Source of the DNA: Legionella gratiana | Lineage (GTDB): Bacteria > Pseudomonadota > Gammaproteobacteria > Legionellales > Legionellaceae | Direction: 5' to 3' | Assembly: GCF_001467695.1 (NCBI RefSeq) | Contig: NZ_LNYE01000028.1 | Span: 1-46,423, forward strand | DNA length: 46,423 bases | Part shown: in pieces, positions 30,707 through 40,149 of the stretch | Layout of the letters: the number at the start of each line of letters is the position of its first letter | How positions within the stretch are numbered: the first letter of the stretch is position 1 | Made by a program: the position numbers and the translations under genes | Notes under the pieces: model-generated | What the model was told of the DNA's origin: nothing | The model's input: only the letters and a program-made list of their open reading frames with translations | The model's database searches: none

Positions 30707-33181
30707 ATGGATAAAACCTATATACCACAAGAAGTTGAGGAACAAGCTCAACAATATTGGCATAAAAAACAATCATTTAATGTTTCAGAAGATTTAAACA
30801 AAGAGAAGTTTTATTGTTTATCCATGTTTCCCTATCCAAGTGGAACATTGCACATGGGGCACGTACGTAACTACACCATTGGTGATGTTATTGCTCGCTA
30901 TCAGCGTGCTTTGGGCAAAAATGTTCTCCAACCTATAGGCTGGGATGCATTTGGTTTACCAGCAGAAAATGCAGCGATAAAAAATGGAATTCCTCCAGCT
31001 GAATGGACTAAGCAAAATATAGAGTCTATGAAAAAGCAGTTTTTACGTCTTGGTAATGCTTATGACTGGAGACGAGAGCTTTGCACCTGTAATCCTGAAT
31101 ATTACCGATGGGAACAATGGTTTTTCATTCGATTATTCGAAAAAGGTTTAGTATATAAAAAAAATGCCGTGGTAAATTGGGATCCCGTCGATCAAACTGT
31201 CTTAGCGAACGAACAAGTAGTTGATGGTCGGGGATGGCGTTCTGGAGCACTGGTTGAACGGAAAGAAATTTCTCAGTGGTTCATTAAAATTACAGCTTAT
31301 GCTGATGAGTTATTGAGTTCATTAGATGAGCTGGATGAATGGCCAGCGCAAGTCAAACAGATGCAACGCAACTGGATAGGACGATCTACTGGAACTGAAA
31401 TCTATTTCAATGTCACTAATTACCCTAAGCGGCTAAAAATTTATACAACTCGCCCTGATACTCTCATGGGGACAACGTATCTTGCAGTAGCAACAGATCA
31501 TCCTATAGCTAAAGAAGCAGCAAATAGTCGTAAGGAAATAAAAGAATTTATTGACAGCTGCCAAGGCACAAAAATGGCCGAAGCTGAGTTAGCCACCATG
31601 GAAAAACGTGGTATTGATACTGGAATGACTGCGATTCATCCCATAACAGGAAAAGAATTACCCATATGGGTAGCAAATTTTGTGCTTATGCAATACGGTT
31701 CTGGTGCTGTAATGGCAGTCCCAGCTCACGATCAAAGAGATTGGGAATTTTCGAAAAAATACCAATTACCTATTATAGACGTTATAAAACCGGAAAATGG
31801 TTTAGAGCACGACTTAAACTTATCAGCCTACATAGGGGAAGGTACGCTGATTCAATCAGGCCAGTTTGATGGGTTAAACTCTACTCAAGCAAGGGAAGCC
31901 ATAACACATTTCCTCGAAGAGCACGATGCGGGTAAAGCGACAATTAACTACAGATTGCGCGACTGGGGTGTGTCGCGACAACGATATTGGGGAACACCTA
32001 TTCCCATGATTTTATGTGAGCAATGCGGCACTGTACCTGTTCCAGATGAAGATCTTCCGGTAATACTCCCTGAAAATGTTTCATTTACCGGCACAGGATC
32101 TCCACTCGCTCAATGCCCTGAATTTGTTAACGTCCCTTGTCCAAAGTGTGGTCAGGATGCGTATCGTGAGACAGATACTTTTGATACCTTTGTTGAGTCT
32201 TCTTGGTATTACGCACGTTTTGCATGCAAAGGCCAAGAAAATGCAATGCTTGATGATCGAGCAAAATATTGGACTCCTGTAGATCAATATGTTGGTGGTA
32301 TCGAACATGCCGTAATGCATTTACTTTATGCCCGCTTCTTTCACAAATTAATGCGTGATGAAGGTTTAGTAAACTCAGATGAACCTTTTAAAGCCCTATT
32401 AACCCAAGGTATGGTTTTAAAAGATGGACATAAAATGTCTAAATCAGTTGGCAATGTAGTTGATCCTAACCATCTGATTAATACTTATGGAGCGGACACA
32501 GCACGTTTATTTGTTATGTTTGCTGCCCCACCTGAACAATCTTTAGAGTGGTCTGATACTGCTGTAGAAGGCGCGCATCGTTTCCTTAAACGGATTTGGA
32601 CTTTTGCCTATCAGCATCAAAATATGTTCATCGATATAAATAACCTTATTCTTAGTGGTAATGGTCATGTGAACTGGCAACAAGCTGAAAGTCGCTTAAA
32701 AAAATCACGGCATATTGTGCACCAAATTCTGGCTCAAGCTACTCATGATTACGATCGGAATCAATTTAATACAGTAGTTTCAGGTTGTATGAAGCTGTTT
32801 AATGAACTATCAAGTTACTCAATAGAAACAGAAGAAGATAAATTCTTTATTCATTCGGGTATGAGTATATTACTTCGATTACTCGCCCCCATAACCCCTC
32901 ATATTACTCATCACTTATGGCAACAATTAGGCTTTGAAAAAGCAATTATTGATGCTAACTGGCCAAGAGTGGATAAAGGGGCATTAAAAACAGACGAAGT
33001 AGATTATGTAGTTCAGGTTAATGGTAAGCTTAGAGCGCAATTTACTGCTAGTGTAGATGCAACAGAAGAAGTATTAATTGCTACAGCGAAACAACATGTA
33101 AAAGATTTTCTCGCGAATCAAACTGTTAAAAAAGCGATTGTAGTTGCACATAGGCAATTAATTAATTTGGTTGTTGGTTGA
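30707..33181 (+). CDS. leuS: Leucyl-tRNA synthetase
   Basis: This class I synthetase charges tRNA-Leu. The 824 residues contain the HIGH-type motif HMGH (49-52), the CP1 editing domain with TTRPDTLMGTTYLAVA and AVPAHDQRDWEF, a zinc-like CPKCG segment, and KMSKS in GHKMSKSVGNV. The length is somewhat below E. coli LeuS (860). Its TGA overlaps the lptE ATG by one base, so lptE is translationally coupled to it. Confidence 0.97.
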   Translation: MDKTYIPQEVEEQAQQYWHKKQSFNVSEDLNKEKFYCLSMFPYPSGTLHMGHVRNYTIGDVIARYQRALGKNVLQPIGWDAFGLPAENAAIKNGIPPAEWTKQNIESMKKQFLRLGNAYDWRRELCTCNPEYYRWEQWFFIRLFEKGLVYKKNAVVNWDPVDQTVLANEQVVDGRGWRSGALVERKEISQWFIKITAYADELLSSLDELDEWPAQVKQMQRNWIGRSTGTEIYFNVTNYPKRLKIYTTRPDTLMGTTYLAVATDHPIAKEAANSRKEIKEFIDSCQGTKMAEAELATMEKRGIDTGMTAIHPITGKELPIWVANFVLMQYGSGAVMAVPAHDQRDWEFSKKYQLPIIDVIKPENGLEHDLNLSAYIGEGTLIQSGQFDGLNSTQAREAITHFLEEHDAGKATINYRLRDWGVSRQRYWGTPIPMILCEQCGTVPVPDEDLPVILPENVSFTGTGSPLAQCPEFVNVPCPKCGQDAYRETDTFDTFVESSWYYARFACKGQENAMLDDRAKYWTPVDQYVGGIEHAVMHLLYARFFHKLMRDEGLVNSDEPFKALLTQGMVLKDGHKMSKSVGNVVDPNHLINTYGADTARLFVMFAAPPEQSLEWSDTAVEGAHRFLKRIWTFAYQHQNMFIDINNLILSGNGHVNWQQAESRLKKSRHIVHQILAQATHDYDRNQFNTVVSGCMKLFNELSSYSIETEEDKFFIHSGMSILLRLLAPITPHITHHLWQQLGFEKAIIDANWPRVDKGALKTDEVDYVVQVNGKLRAQFTASVDATEEVLIATAKQHVKDFLANQTVKKAIVVAHRQLINLVVG

Positions 33182-33711
33182 TGAAATATAGTTATTCCAA
33201 GTTCCAATCCATGATGTTACACAGTAGCGTCACTGTAATGCTGTCGTTATTGCTGTCTGCTTGTGGATTTCATCTGCGTGGTGTAAGTAACGTGCCAATT
33301 TGGCTTAATAATATTGCAATTATTTCTGAAAATAACGACAAACAATTTGTTTCTATAATAAAATCACGATTGGAAGGTTCAAAGATTGAAATTAATCCTG
33401 AGCCTTCCCGTGCCCAATACTGGCTTCTAGTGAATGAAGTGAACTTACAGCAGCAAATTATTAGTGTTGGAGCAAGTACAAATCCCAGACAATATACGTT
33501 AACTTTGAACGTAGTATACCTGTTGAAAACCCGTAAAGGACAAGATTTAACACCTCCAAGCAAGGTCAGTGTTTCCCGACAACTTACTTTGAATAATGAT
33601 AGAATTCTTGGATCCAAAGATGAAGAAAGCATTTTAATTGGAGAAATGAAACAAGATGCTGTGACTCAAATTCTATATCGGCTGAGTCATCTACAAAAAC
33701 CTTCATTTTAA
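33181..33711 (+). CDS. lptE: LPS-assembly lipoprotein LptE
   Basis: LptE is the outer-membrane lipoprotein that plugs LptD and completes the lipopolysaccharide export pathway. The precursor begins with a signal peptide ending in the lipobox LLSAC, giving lipid-modified Cys28, followed by GFHLRG, the start of most mature LptE proteins. The ATG at 33181 overlaps the leuS stop by one base. A TTG one codon upstream is not needed. The 176 residues are typical, and the leuS-lptE-holA-nadD order is conserved in gammaproteobacteria. Confidence 0.93.
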   Translation: MKYSYSKFQSMMLHSSVTVMLSLLLSACGFHLRGVSNVPIWLNNIAIISENNDKQFVSIIKSRLEGSKIEINPEPSRAQYWLLVNEVNLQQQIISVGASTNPRQYTLTLNVVYLLKTRKGQDLTPPSKVSVSRQLTLNNDRILGSKDEESILIGEMKQDAVTQILYRLSHLQKPSF

Positions 33712-33726
33712 TCTGCTGTAGTGAAA

Positions 33727-33882
33727 CTAATGGCACTAATTGAAGCATTTTTTTGACTAAATTTTTCTCTCGACTTCCCGCGACTTGTCTGCGGGATCCA
33801 GAGATCTCGCGCTAGGATTAGATCCTTGGATCCCGCAGACAAGCCACGGGAAGTAGGCAGGGTCTTAACTTAGTGCCATTAG
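33727..33882. repeat. Nested palindromic element between lptE and holA
   Basis: Perfect 13-bp inverted ends (33727-33739 CTAATGGCACTAA and 33870-33882) flank an inner inverted repeat of about 30 bp (33771-33800 and 33827-33856, three mismatches). The inner arms contain GACTTGTCTGCGGGATCC-like sequence. The spacer between the inner arms is 26 bases. The GC-rich arms contrast with AT-rich flanks and point to a miniature mobile element or REP-type repeat lodged inside the operon. It could fold into a long hairpin in the mRNA. Confidence 0.7.
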
Positions 33883-33920
33883 AGCATACATTTATGACCA
33901 CTAAGTTAAGGCCTGCTTAC

Positions 33921-34946
33921 ATGCAAATAAAACAACAAATGCTCGCTCAACAAGTCCAAAAAAAAATTGCCCCACTCTACATGCTTATTGGACAAGACAA
34001 TTATCTATTAGAAGATTCTCTAGCCACCATAAAATTAGCCATCAAAAAAAATCATCATTATGATGAAAAAATTATGACTATTCAGTCTACCGAGGATTGG
34101 AATATCGTCAGAGAAGAGGCAAACAGTTATTCTTTATTTTCAGATATTGTGCTTTTAAATATTTTTTTTGATAAAAAAACAATAGATGCATTAGGAAAGA
34201 AAATTCTAATAGAATACCTTAGTTCTATTAACCCACGATGTTTTATTATCATAAGGGCGCCTAATTTACCCTTAAAACAGCTACAATGGCTCTCTTCCCA
34301 AGAACATGCTGTACTTACTGTCGCTTACCCACTCAATGCAGATGCTATGAAAAGTTGGATCGTAACGCAATTAAAGAGAAACTCCATCCATTTTGATGCA
34401 CAGGTTCCTCATTTAATTCACCATTATACCCAAGGAAATATGTTAGCTTGTGCTCAAGTTATCGAAAAGATAGTACTTTCTAATAGTGGCAACCAAAAAA
34501 TTGATGTCCAGCAAGTACAAGAACATTTATCAGACCAATGCGAACATGATCTTTTTGAATTAGTTAATGCATGCTTACTCGGCCAAGGCGATAAAGCAAT
34601 TCAGATTTTGCGTCATGCAGCGAATAATAAGACTGAAGCTACTTTGGTATTATGGATGCTCAGCCAAGAAATCAGAGTAATCATGCAACTCTCTCATTTC
34701 TTAGAACATAAAATGGATATTAAGAGTGCCAGTGCTCAATTAAAAATATGGCCACAACGCATTTCTCTTTATCAAACATGCTGTAAGCGATTTAATAAAG
34801 AAACGTTGACCCAATTACATCGATACTGTTATTCCATTGATGAGCGTATTAAATCCAATATAAATTCACAAATATGGAACGCTTTAGAAAATATTGCTCT
34901 TTCATTATGTCTCGGAAAAACAATAGGTGATTCATGTACAGTATAG
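33921..34946 (+). CDS. holA: DNA polymerase III subunit delta
   Basis: HolA is the delta subunit of the clamp loader and opens the beta clamp. From the ATG at 33921, which has AAGG nine bases upstream, the protein has 341 residues, like E. coli HolA (343). Starts at 33894 (ATG) and 33873 (GTG) are also in frame, but the latter lies inside the palindromic element. Features are PLYMLIGQDNYLLEDSL at the N-terminus, a degenerate AAA+ domain and a helical C-terminal collar with CEHDLFELVNACLLGQGDKAIQIL. It overlaps nadD by 13 bases. Confidence 0.93.
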   Translation: MQIKQQMLAQQVQKKIAPLYMLIGQDNYLLEDSLATIKLAIKKNHHYDEKIMTIQSTEDWNIVREEANSYSLFSDIVLLNIFFDKKTIDALGKKILIEYLSSINPRCFIIIRAPNLPLKQLQWLSSQEHAVLTVAYPLNADAMKSWIVTQLKRNSIHFDAQVPHLIHHYTQGNMLACAQVIEKIVLSNSGNQKIDVQQVQEHLSDQCEHDLFELVNACLLGQGDKAIQILRHAANNKTEATLVLWMLSQEIRVIMQLSHFLEHKMDIKSASAQLKIWPQRISLYQTCCKRFNKETLTQLHRYCYSIDERIKSNINSQIWNALENIALSLCLGKTIGDSCTV

Positions 34947-35572
34947 CTATCTTCGGCGGTGCTTTTGATCCAATCCACAATGGACATTTGCAAACCAGTT
35001 TAACCCTACAAGAGCATTTCAAATTTGATGCTTATATTTTTCTTCCTTGTAAAACACCAACTATAAAGCCAGCTACTGTTGCTACGAGTAAGCAGCGAAT
35101 AGAAATGATTCGGCGAGCGATAAAGAACAGAAATCAAAACTTCAAATTGGATTTACGTGAGATAGAGCGTACTACGCCATCTTATATGGTTGAAACCCTA
35201 GAAAGTTTTAGAGCAGAGTATCCTAGCGCCTCGATTACCTTAATTATTGGTTATGATGCTTTTCTCTCCTTATTCAAATGGCATCAGTGGCAAAAAATAA
35301 TTACACTGGCACATCTCATAGTAATTAACCGATCTGAATTCGCGAAGCAAGCTATTCCAGAAGTGATGCAGCAATTTTTAAAAAAACATCAAAATGAAAA
35401 TAAAACAGAACTTTTGGACACTCAATCAGGGTGCGTTTTTTTATTTAATGCAGGTAACTATGAAATTTCTTCTACTTCACTTCGTGCGGAGATAAAAAAG
35501 GGCGCTGACGTGCGAAAAAAGCTCCCTTATTCGGTCTATAAATACATTAAACATCTGGGGTTATATCAATAA
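34934..35572 (+). CDS. nadD: Nicotinate-nucleotide adenylyltransferase NadD
   Basis: NadD joins ATP and nicotinate mononucleotide to make deamido-NAD in NAD synthesis. The 212 residues begin with the nucleotidyltransferase motif GGAFDPIHNGHL (8-19), and the C-terminal motif SSTSLRAEIKKG is also present. FLPCKTPTIKP is the substrate loop, with Thr-Pro-Thr where many homologues have P-H-K. Its 5' end lies inside holA and its 3' end overlaps the convergent cvpA gene by 26 bases. Confidence 0.95.
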   Translation: MYSIAIFGGAFDPIHNGHLQTSLTLQEHFKFDAYIFLPCKTPTIKPATVATSKQRIEMIRRAIKNRNQNFKLDLREIERTTPSYMVETLESFRAEYPSASITLIIGYDAFLSLFKWHQWQKIITLAHLIVINRSEFAKQAIPEVMQQFLKKHQNENKTELLDTQSGCVFLFNAGNYEISSTSLRAEIKKGADVRKKLPYSVYKYIKHLGLYQ

Positions 35573-36089
35573 GATTAAATGATTTGTTATTTGCGGCCAT
35601 TTGCTTCGCTTGATTAAGAAGTCCTGGTAAATATCCAGAAATCCAGTTAATCACAGGTGTGAGCTGGTTATAAACCCTGGAACCCTGAACATATTGCTGA
35701 TAAGGTAAAGACGTCATACTCAGTACAGCAAAGATAAGTGACAGGATAAACACGCCTCGGCCAAAACCAAAAATACCACCTAAAACTTTATCCATAGCAC
35801 CTAAACCACTGCCCTTTAAGAAAAGTCCGATGACAAAATTAGCGATACCGCCTGCGATTAAAACACCAAGAACAACAACCATAAAACTTACTATTGAAAG
35901 AATGGATGGAGTTTGTATGTAAGGTTGGATATAGGGAGTGGCACTGCCCGAATAGTTATAACCTGCCCACACAGCTAGTACCCATACTCCTATAGCAATA
36001 GCCTCTTTAACAAATCCTCTTAACAAACCCGTAATAGAAGATAATCCAATTATTATAATAAAAATTATATCAACCCATTGAAATTGCAT
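35547..36089 (-). CDS. cvpA: CvpA family membrane protein
   Basis: CvpA is a small inner-membrane protein first linked to colicin V production; in many proteobacteria it lies before purF. The 180 residues show four membrane helices (about 8-25, 32-50, 62-88 and 100-123) and the family start QWVDIIFIIIIGLSSITGLLRGFVKEAI. The gene is two bases after the SPOR gene. No purF follows here; the 3' end overlaps nadD tail to tail. Confidence 0.93.
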   Translation of the reverse strand: MQFQWVDIIFIIIIGLSSITGLLRGFVKEAIAIGVWVLAVWAGYNYSGSATPYIQPYIQTPSILSIVSFMVVVLGVLIAGGIANFVIGLFLKGSGLGAMDKVLGGIFGFGRGVFILSLIFAVLSMTSLPYQQYVQGSRVYNQLTPVINWISGYLPGLLNQAKQMAANNKSFNLIDITPDV

Positions 36090-36091
36090 CG

Positions 36092-36874
36092 TTAGCTAAC
36101 TCCAGTATTGACTACTAAACCATTCAACTGCATCGCACTTGCTAATTGAGTTTTCACTTTCATCACATCACTTTTAACAGGTGAGTGTCCTACATAAACT
36201 TTATAAATAACCCCCCGTTTTCCATTCGTTTTAATATAATTGGCCTTATATCCTTGGCTTTGTAATTTATTTACTAAAGCTTGAGCATTAGAAAACTGTG
36301 CAAAAGATGCTAATTGAACTGCATAGATATTTTTTTGCTCTACAGAATGGTTCTCACGTGCTTTAGCAATAACTGGCTTAGTGGCAACGCGCTTCTGTAC
36401 CGCTTGTGTCTGTACTTTTACGGGTTCGACCGGTTTCGCTGGTTTTGCTACCACTTCATTTGTTTGTTTCTTAACCACATTTTTTGCAGCATTATTTAAT
36501 GCAAGCTCAATAGGTTTTGTAGCAACCCCACGGTTAGATACACGCTCTGCCTTGGCTATACGAATCGCTGCATCATCGACAGCTTGAACAGATTGGATAA
36601 AATCTTCTTTATCGAGTTCAGATCCCTTTTGGTCTAAAACAGGAGGAATTTCTACTTTAGCTACTTTTATGGTCTCAAACATTTCTTTTTCATCAGTCAT
36701 AACCACATGAGGAGCTTTTGGTTTAGGAGGTAATTGCACATTGACGCGAAAATTATGTTCAAAGCGCTGACTTGATTTTTTCATCATTGATGGCAGGAAA
36801 ATAGCGCCCAAGGATAAAACAACAGCCAAGCCAACTAAACGATGTTTTAGCTTCTCATCAATTACTAATTTCAT
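36092..36874 (-). CDS. dedD: DedD-like SPOR-domain protein
   Basis: SPOR-domain proteins bind denuded peptidoglycan at the septum. From the ATG at 36874, which follows AGGAGA, the product has 260 residues. An upstream in-frame start at 36898 lies further inside folC and is less likely. A single membrane helix lies near residues 10-28, then a long periplasmic linker rich in Lys, Val and Ala, and a C-terminal SPOR domain (NIYAVQLASFAQFSNAQALV to the end). The accD-folC-dedD-cvpA order matches E. coli. Confidence 0.88.
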   Translation of the reverse strand: MKLVIDEKLKHRLVGLAVVLSLGAIFLPSMMKKSSQRFEHNFRVNVQLPPKPKAPHVVMTDEKEMFETIKVAKVEIPPVLDQKGSELDKEDFIQSVQAVDDAAIRIAKAERVSNRGVATKPIELALNNAAKNVVKKQTNEVVAKPAKPVEPVKVQTQAVQKRVATKPVIAKARENHSVEQKNIYAVQLASFAQFSNAQALVNKLQSQGYKANYIKTNGKRGVIYKVYVGHSPVKSDVMKVKTQLASAMQLNGLVVNTGVS

Positions 36875-38135
36875 TGAATCTCCTATTAGCCATAACATGA
36901 CTCACTGTGAAAAAAGACCCGTAGACAACAATTAAATCGCCAAGTCTAGATTGTTTTAATGCAGCTTCAAAAGCAATCAGAGGATTAGTATAGCAAAACT
37001 CCACAGAAATTGCTGCATCTCTTAAATTTGTAATCAGTAAATCAGCACTGACAGCTCTTTTATTATCCAATTGTGCAGGATACCAATAATCGATACAATC
37101 CTTTAATGGCATAATTAAGTTAAAAATATCCTTATCTTTTAACGCAGAAAAAACAGCGTGAACCTTCCCTTTTTTTATTTTTTGCAAAGTCTTAGCAAGC
37201 AGTCTCGCAGATTGAGGATTATGAGAAACATCATATAAGACATCCACAGTTCCTTGATACAACTGCAAACGACCTGGGATAAAAACATGCTGCATAGCAG
37301 ATTGCAAATGAGTATATGCCACAGGTAAATAGTGCTTTAATAAAAAACAGGCAGTGATTGCAGCTGCTGCCGATTTGAGTTGTATTGAGGGCTTAGGTAA
37401 TTCATGAACTGAAGCAAAATTGTCCTTTTCTCCATAATAAATACTCCAGCTAGAATCCTTTTCCTGAATTGAAAAATCTTGATTATAAAGATATGTCGGA
37501 GAAGCAAGCTGTGTCGCTATCTCGATTACAGAAGCAGGTGGAATATCATCCGCATAAATGAATGGCTTACCTGGACGAAGAATTCCTGCTTTTTCATAAC
37601 CAATTTCCTCAAGCGTATCGCCTAGAAAATCTTGATGATCATAATCGATCGTCGTAATAATAGATAAATCGGCATCAACTATGTTAGTGGCATCCAACCG
37701 GCCGCCTAATCCCACTTCCAGGATAATGATATCCAATTTCATTTTTTTGAAATACCAAAGAGCAGCTAAAGTAGTCATTTCAAAATAAGTCAGGATGATT
37801 TCTCCACGAGCCTTCTCGATAATGTTAAATGCATGACATAAATCATCATCAGAAATTGGAGTTAAATTGACTCTAATACGTTCATTAAACTGAAGAAGGT
37901 GAGGCGATGTATAAGCCCCCACCTTATATCCAGCAGTGTGATAAATTGTTTCAAGAGCCGTTACAGTCGAACCTTTGCCGTTAGTACCAGCAACAGTAAT
38001 CACTCGACTCTCAGGAAGATGCAAATGCGCTATTTGTGCAACTTCCTTGATACGAGCTAAGCCTAGTTGTATTTCTTGAGTATTTCTGGTTTCTAAATCG
38101 TATAACCATTCACTAATACAATGATGTTGTGACAA
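36858..38135 (-). CDS. folC: Bifunctional folylpolyglutamate/dihydrofolate synthase
   Basis: FolC makes dihydrofolate from dihydropteroate and adds glutamates to folates. The 425 residues (E. coli 422) show the P-loop VAGTNGKGSTVTALE near residue 50, GLGGRLDATNI, TTIDYDHQDFLGDTLEEIGYEKAGI and the C-terminal DVSHNPQSA motif. It starts immediately after the accD stop, and its last 17 bases overlap the start of the SPOR gene. Confidence 0.95.
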   Translation of the reverse strand: MSQHHCISEWLYDLETRNTQEIQLGLARIKEVAQIAHLHLPESRVITVAGTNGKGSTVTALETIYHTAGYKVGAYTSPHLLQFNERIRVNLTPISDDDLCHAFNIIEKARGEIILTYFEMTTLAALWYFKKMKLDIIILEVGLGGRLDATNIVDADLSIITTIDYDHQDFLGDTLEEIGYEKAGILRPGKPFIYADDIPPASVIEIATQLASPTYLYNQDFSIQEKDSSWSIYYGEKDNFASVHELPKPSIQLKSAAAAITACFLLKHYLPVAYTHLQSAMQHVFIPGRLQLYQGTVDVLYDVSHNPQSARLLAKTLQKIKKGKVHAVFSALKDKDIFNLIMPLKDCIDYWYPAQLDNKRAVSADLLITNLRDAAISVEFCYTNPLIAFEAALKQSRLGDLIVVYGSFFTVSHVMANRRFNEISN

Positions 38136-38999
38136 CTAACCCTCTGCGACTTTACGTGTTAATTTGGAGACCAATTCAGCAACAACTGGACGAATATGTT
38201 TTCGCTCTAGAATCATGTCAATATGGCCATGTTCTAATAAGAATTCACTGCGTTGAAACCCTTCTGGCAAGATCTGTCTTACTGTTTGTTCAATAACCCG
38301 GGGGCCTGCAAAACCGATTAATGCATTAGGTTCAGCAACAATTACATCACCAAGGCTTGCAAAACTAGCAGATACTCCACCCATTGTGGGATCAGTGAGA
38401 ACCACAATAAATGGCAATCCTGTTTCGGCAAATTTAGCCAAAGCAGCTGATGTTTTCGCCATTTGCATTAAGGAAAAAAGCCCTTCCTGCATGCGCGCCC
38501 CACCACTCGCTGTAAAACAAATATAAGATCTTTGTTCTTTAGTAGCTACTTGTATGGCACGAACAAACTTCTCACCAACAGTAGCCCCCATAGAACCACC
38601 CATAAAATTGAATTCAAAAGATCCAACTACTACAGGTTGTTGTAATAAAGTTCCTTTTACAACAATCAAAGCCTCCTTTTCACCCGTTGCTTTTTGGGCT
38701 TGCGAGATTCTATCTTTATATTTTTTGGAATCTCTAAATTTTAATCTATCCTGTGGTTCTAAAGACGCAGCAATTTCCTCTTGACCACCCTCATCAAGAA
38801 ATTGCCTAATACGGGTTCTAGCTGATATCCTATGATGAAAACTACAGGATGGGCATACCATTAAATTTTTTTCTAACTCGATACTATAGAGCACCTCATT
38901 ACATCCAGAGCATTTCAGCCATAAACCTTCAGGAACTCCTTTTTTTTGAGAAGTCTCAGTGTTAATTCTTGAGGGTAGTAGTTTTTTAAACCAACTCAT
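38136..38999 (-). CDS. accD: Acetyl-CoA carboxylase carboxyltransferase subunit beta
   Basis: AccD with AccA transfers the carboxyl group from carboxybiotin to acetyl-CoA, the first step of fatty-acid synthesis. The start [12 protein letters not shown] is the family consensus, so the 21 residues encoded upstream to 39062 are excluded, leaving 287 residues. A zinc finger C-x2-C-x15-C-x2-C lies at about residues 32-54, followed by the crotonase-like domain with [17 protein letters not shown] and [19 protein letters not shown]. First gene of the accD-folC-dedD-cvpA operon. Confidence 0.96.
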   Translation of the reverse strand: MSWFKKLLPSRINTETSQKKGVPEGLWLKCSGCNEVLYSIELEKNLMVCPSCSFHHRISARTRIRQFLDEGGQEEIAASLEPQDRLKFRDSKKYKDRISQAQKATGEKEALIVVKGTLLQQPVVVGSFEFNFMGGSMGATVGEKFVRAIQVATKEQRSYICFTASGGARMQEGLFSLMQMAKTSAALAKFAETGLPFIVVLTDPTMGGVSASFASLGDVIVAEPNALIGFAGPRVIEQTVRQILPEGFQRSEFLLEHGHIDMILERKHIRPVVAELVSKLTRKVAEG

Positions 39000-39232
39000 A
39001 ATGGAACCTAATTTAAAAAAATCTTCATTATTATACACAGAAAAAAATATTCTTAAATCCACATGCTCGTCATACAGGAACGATCTTCTAATTTTTAAAA
39101 TGAAAACATTGAGTGCTTGTTCCTAGAATGTACCTGTATTTGAATCTTATTGTTGATTCATTTCAATACACTTAAAGTTATTTTTTAAAATGCCGCTAAA
39201 GACGATATAAAGACCTAAATTGAGATTCATGT

Positions 39233-39967
39233 ATGAAACTTATAATATCAATAATAATCTTCATCAGTGTCTTATTTACCAGTCAATTTGTTCTCGCCCA
39301 TACCCGATATGGAGAAACATTATGCAATTCACCCGATTACTTTTGCATGAAAATTAAAAGTGGTGAGAGTTGGGATAAGCTTTTTCCAAATGAAGAAGAA
39401 CGAGATATGGTAAAGCGAATTAATCGTATGAACATTCCCTTACGCTCAGGAATAACTATTGCTGTACCTAAAAACATTGACCGTTTAACGATTTATGATG
39501 TCTCTCCATTTCCAAGATATATAGAACCTAATGGTGAAAAGACAATTTACGTGAGCCAAAAGAAATTAGCTTGGGCAGCGTATGATCAAGATGGAGAACT
39601 ACTCTGGTGGGGCCCTATATCTTCAGGAATAGGAAAATGCCCTGGAGTCATTGGAGGATGTACCACACCCACAGGCTCTTTTCGAATTGTTCGTAAACAA
39701 GATATAGATTGTGTTTCAACTGTATTTCCAAGACGATCTAATGGAGACGATGGAGGTGCTTTAATGCCGTATTGCATGCATTTTTATATGGGTTATGCCC
39801 TCCATGGCAGCTATGAATTACCGGGTTATAAAGCAAGTCATGGTTGTGTCAGAATGTTCATTGAAGATGCACGTTGGCTTAATGAAGAATTTATAGATTT
39901 ACCAGGAGGTGGAATGAAAGGAACTCGAGTCGTCATTGATGAATCTCATGATCCGAATGAACGATAG
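39233..39967 (+). CDS. Secreted L,D-transpeptidase (YkuD family)
   Basis: YkuD-fold transpeptidases cross-link peptidoglycan through 3-3 bonds or attach proteins to it. The 244-residue precursor has a signal peptide (cleavage after about Ala22) and then a LysM-like segment (MKIKSGESWDKLF to IAVPKN, 39-81). The catalytic domain has His191 and the active-site SHGCVRM with Cys205. Six further cysteines (31, 38, 136, 143, 160, 181) are unusual for the family and may form disulfides. It is a single gene with its own upstream region of about 170 bases and no clear neighbours in function. Confidence 0.9.
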   Translation: MKLIISIIIFISVLFTSQFVLAHTRYGETLCNSPDYFCMKIKSGESWDKLFPNEEERDMVKRINRMNIPLRSGITIAVPKNIDRLTIYDVSPFPRYIEPNGEKTIYVSQKKLAWAAYDQDGELLWWGPISSGIGKCPGVIGGCTTPTGSFRIVRKQDIDCVSTVFPRRSNGDDGGALMPYCMHFYMGYALHGSYELPGYKASHGCVRMFIEDARWLNEEFIDLPGGGMKGTRVVIDESHDPNER

Positions 39968-40149
39968 ACAAATAATATACAAGATGTTACTATTTTAGAT
40001 GATGAAATTTATACATTAGTATGATAAGGTTGTGTGTTGACATTTTTGATTGAAAAAACTGCATTATTAAGTAAGCTATGTTTAACCCCAATTAATACTC
40101 AGTTTTTGTTCAAAATCAATTGCCTTTAGCTCTGGAGAATGACAAAAGA

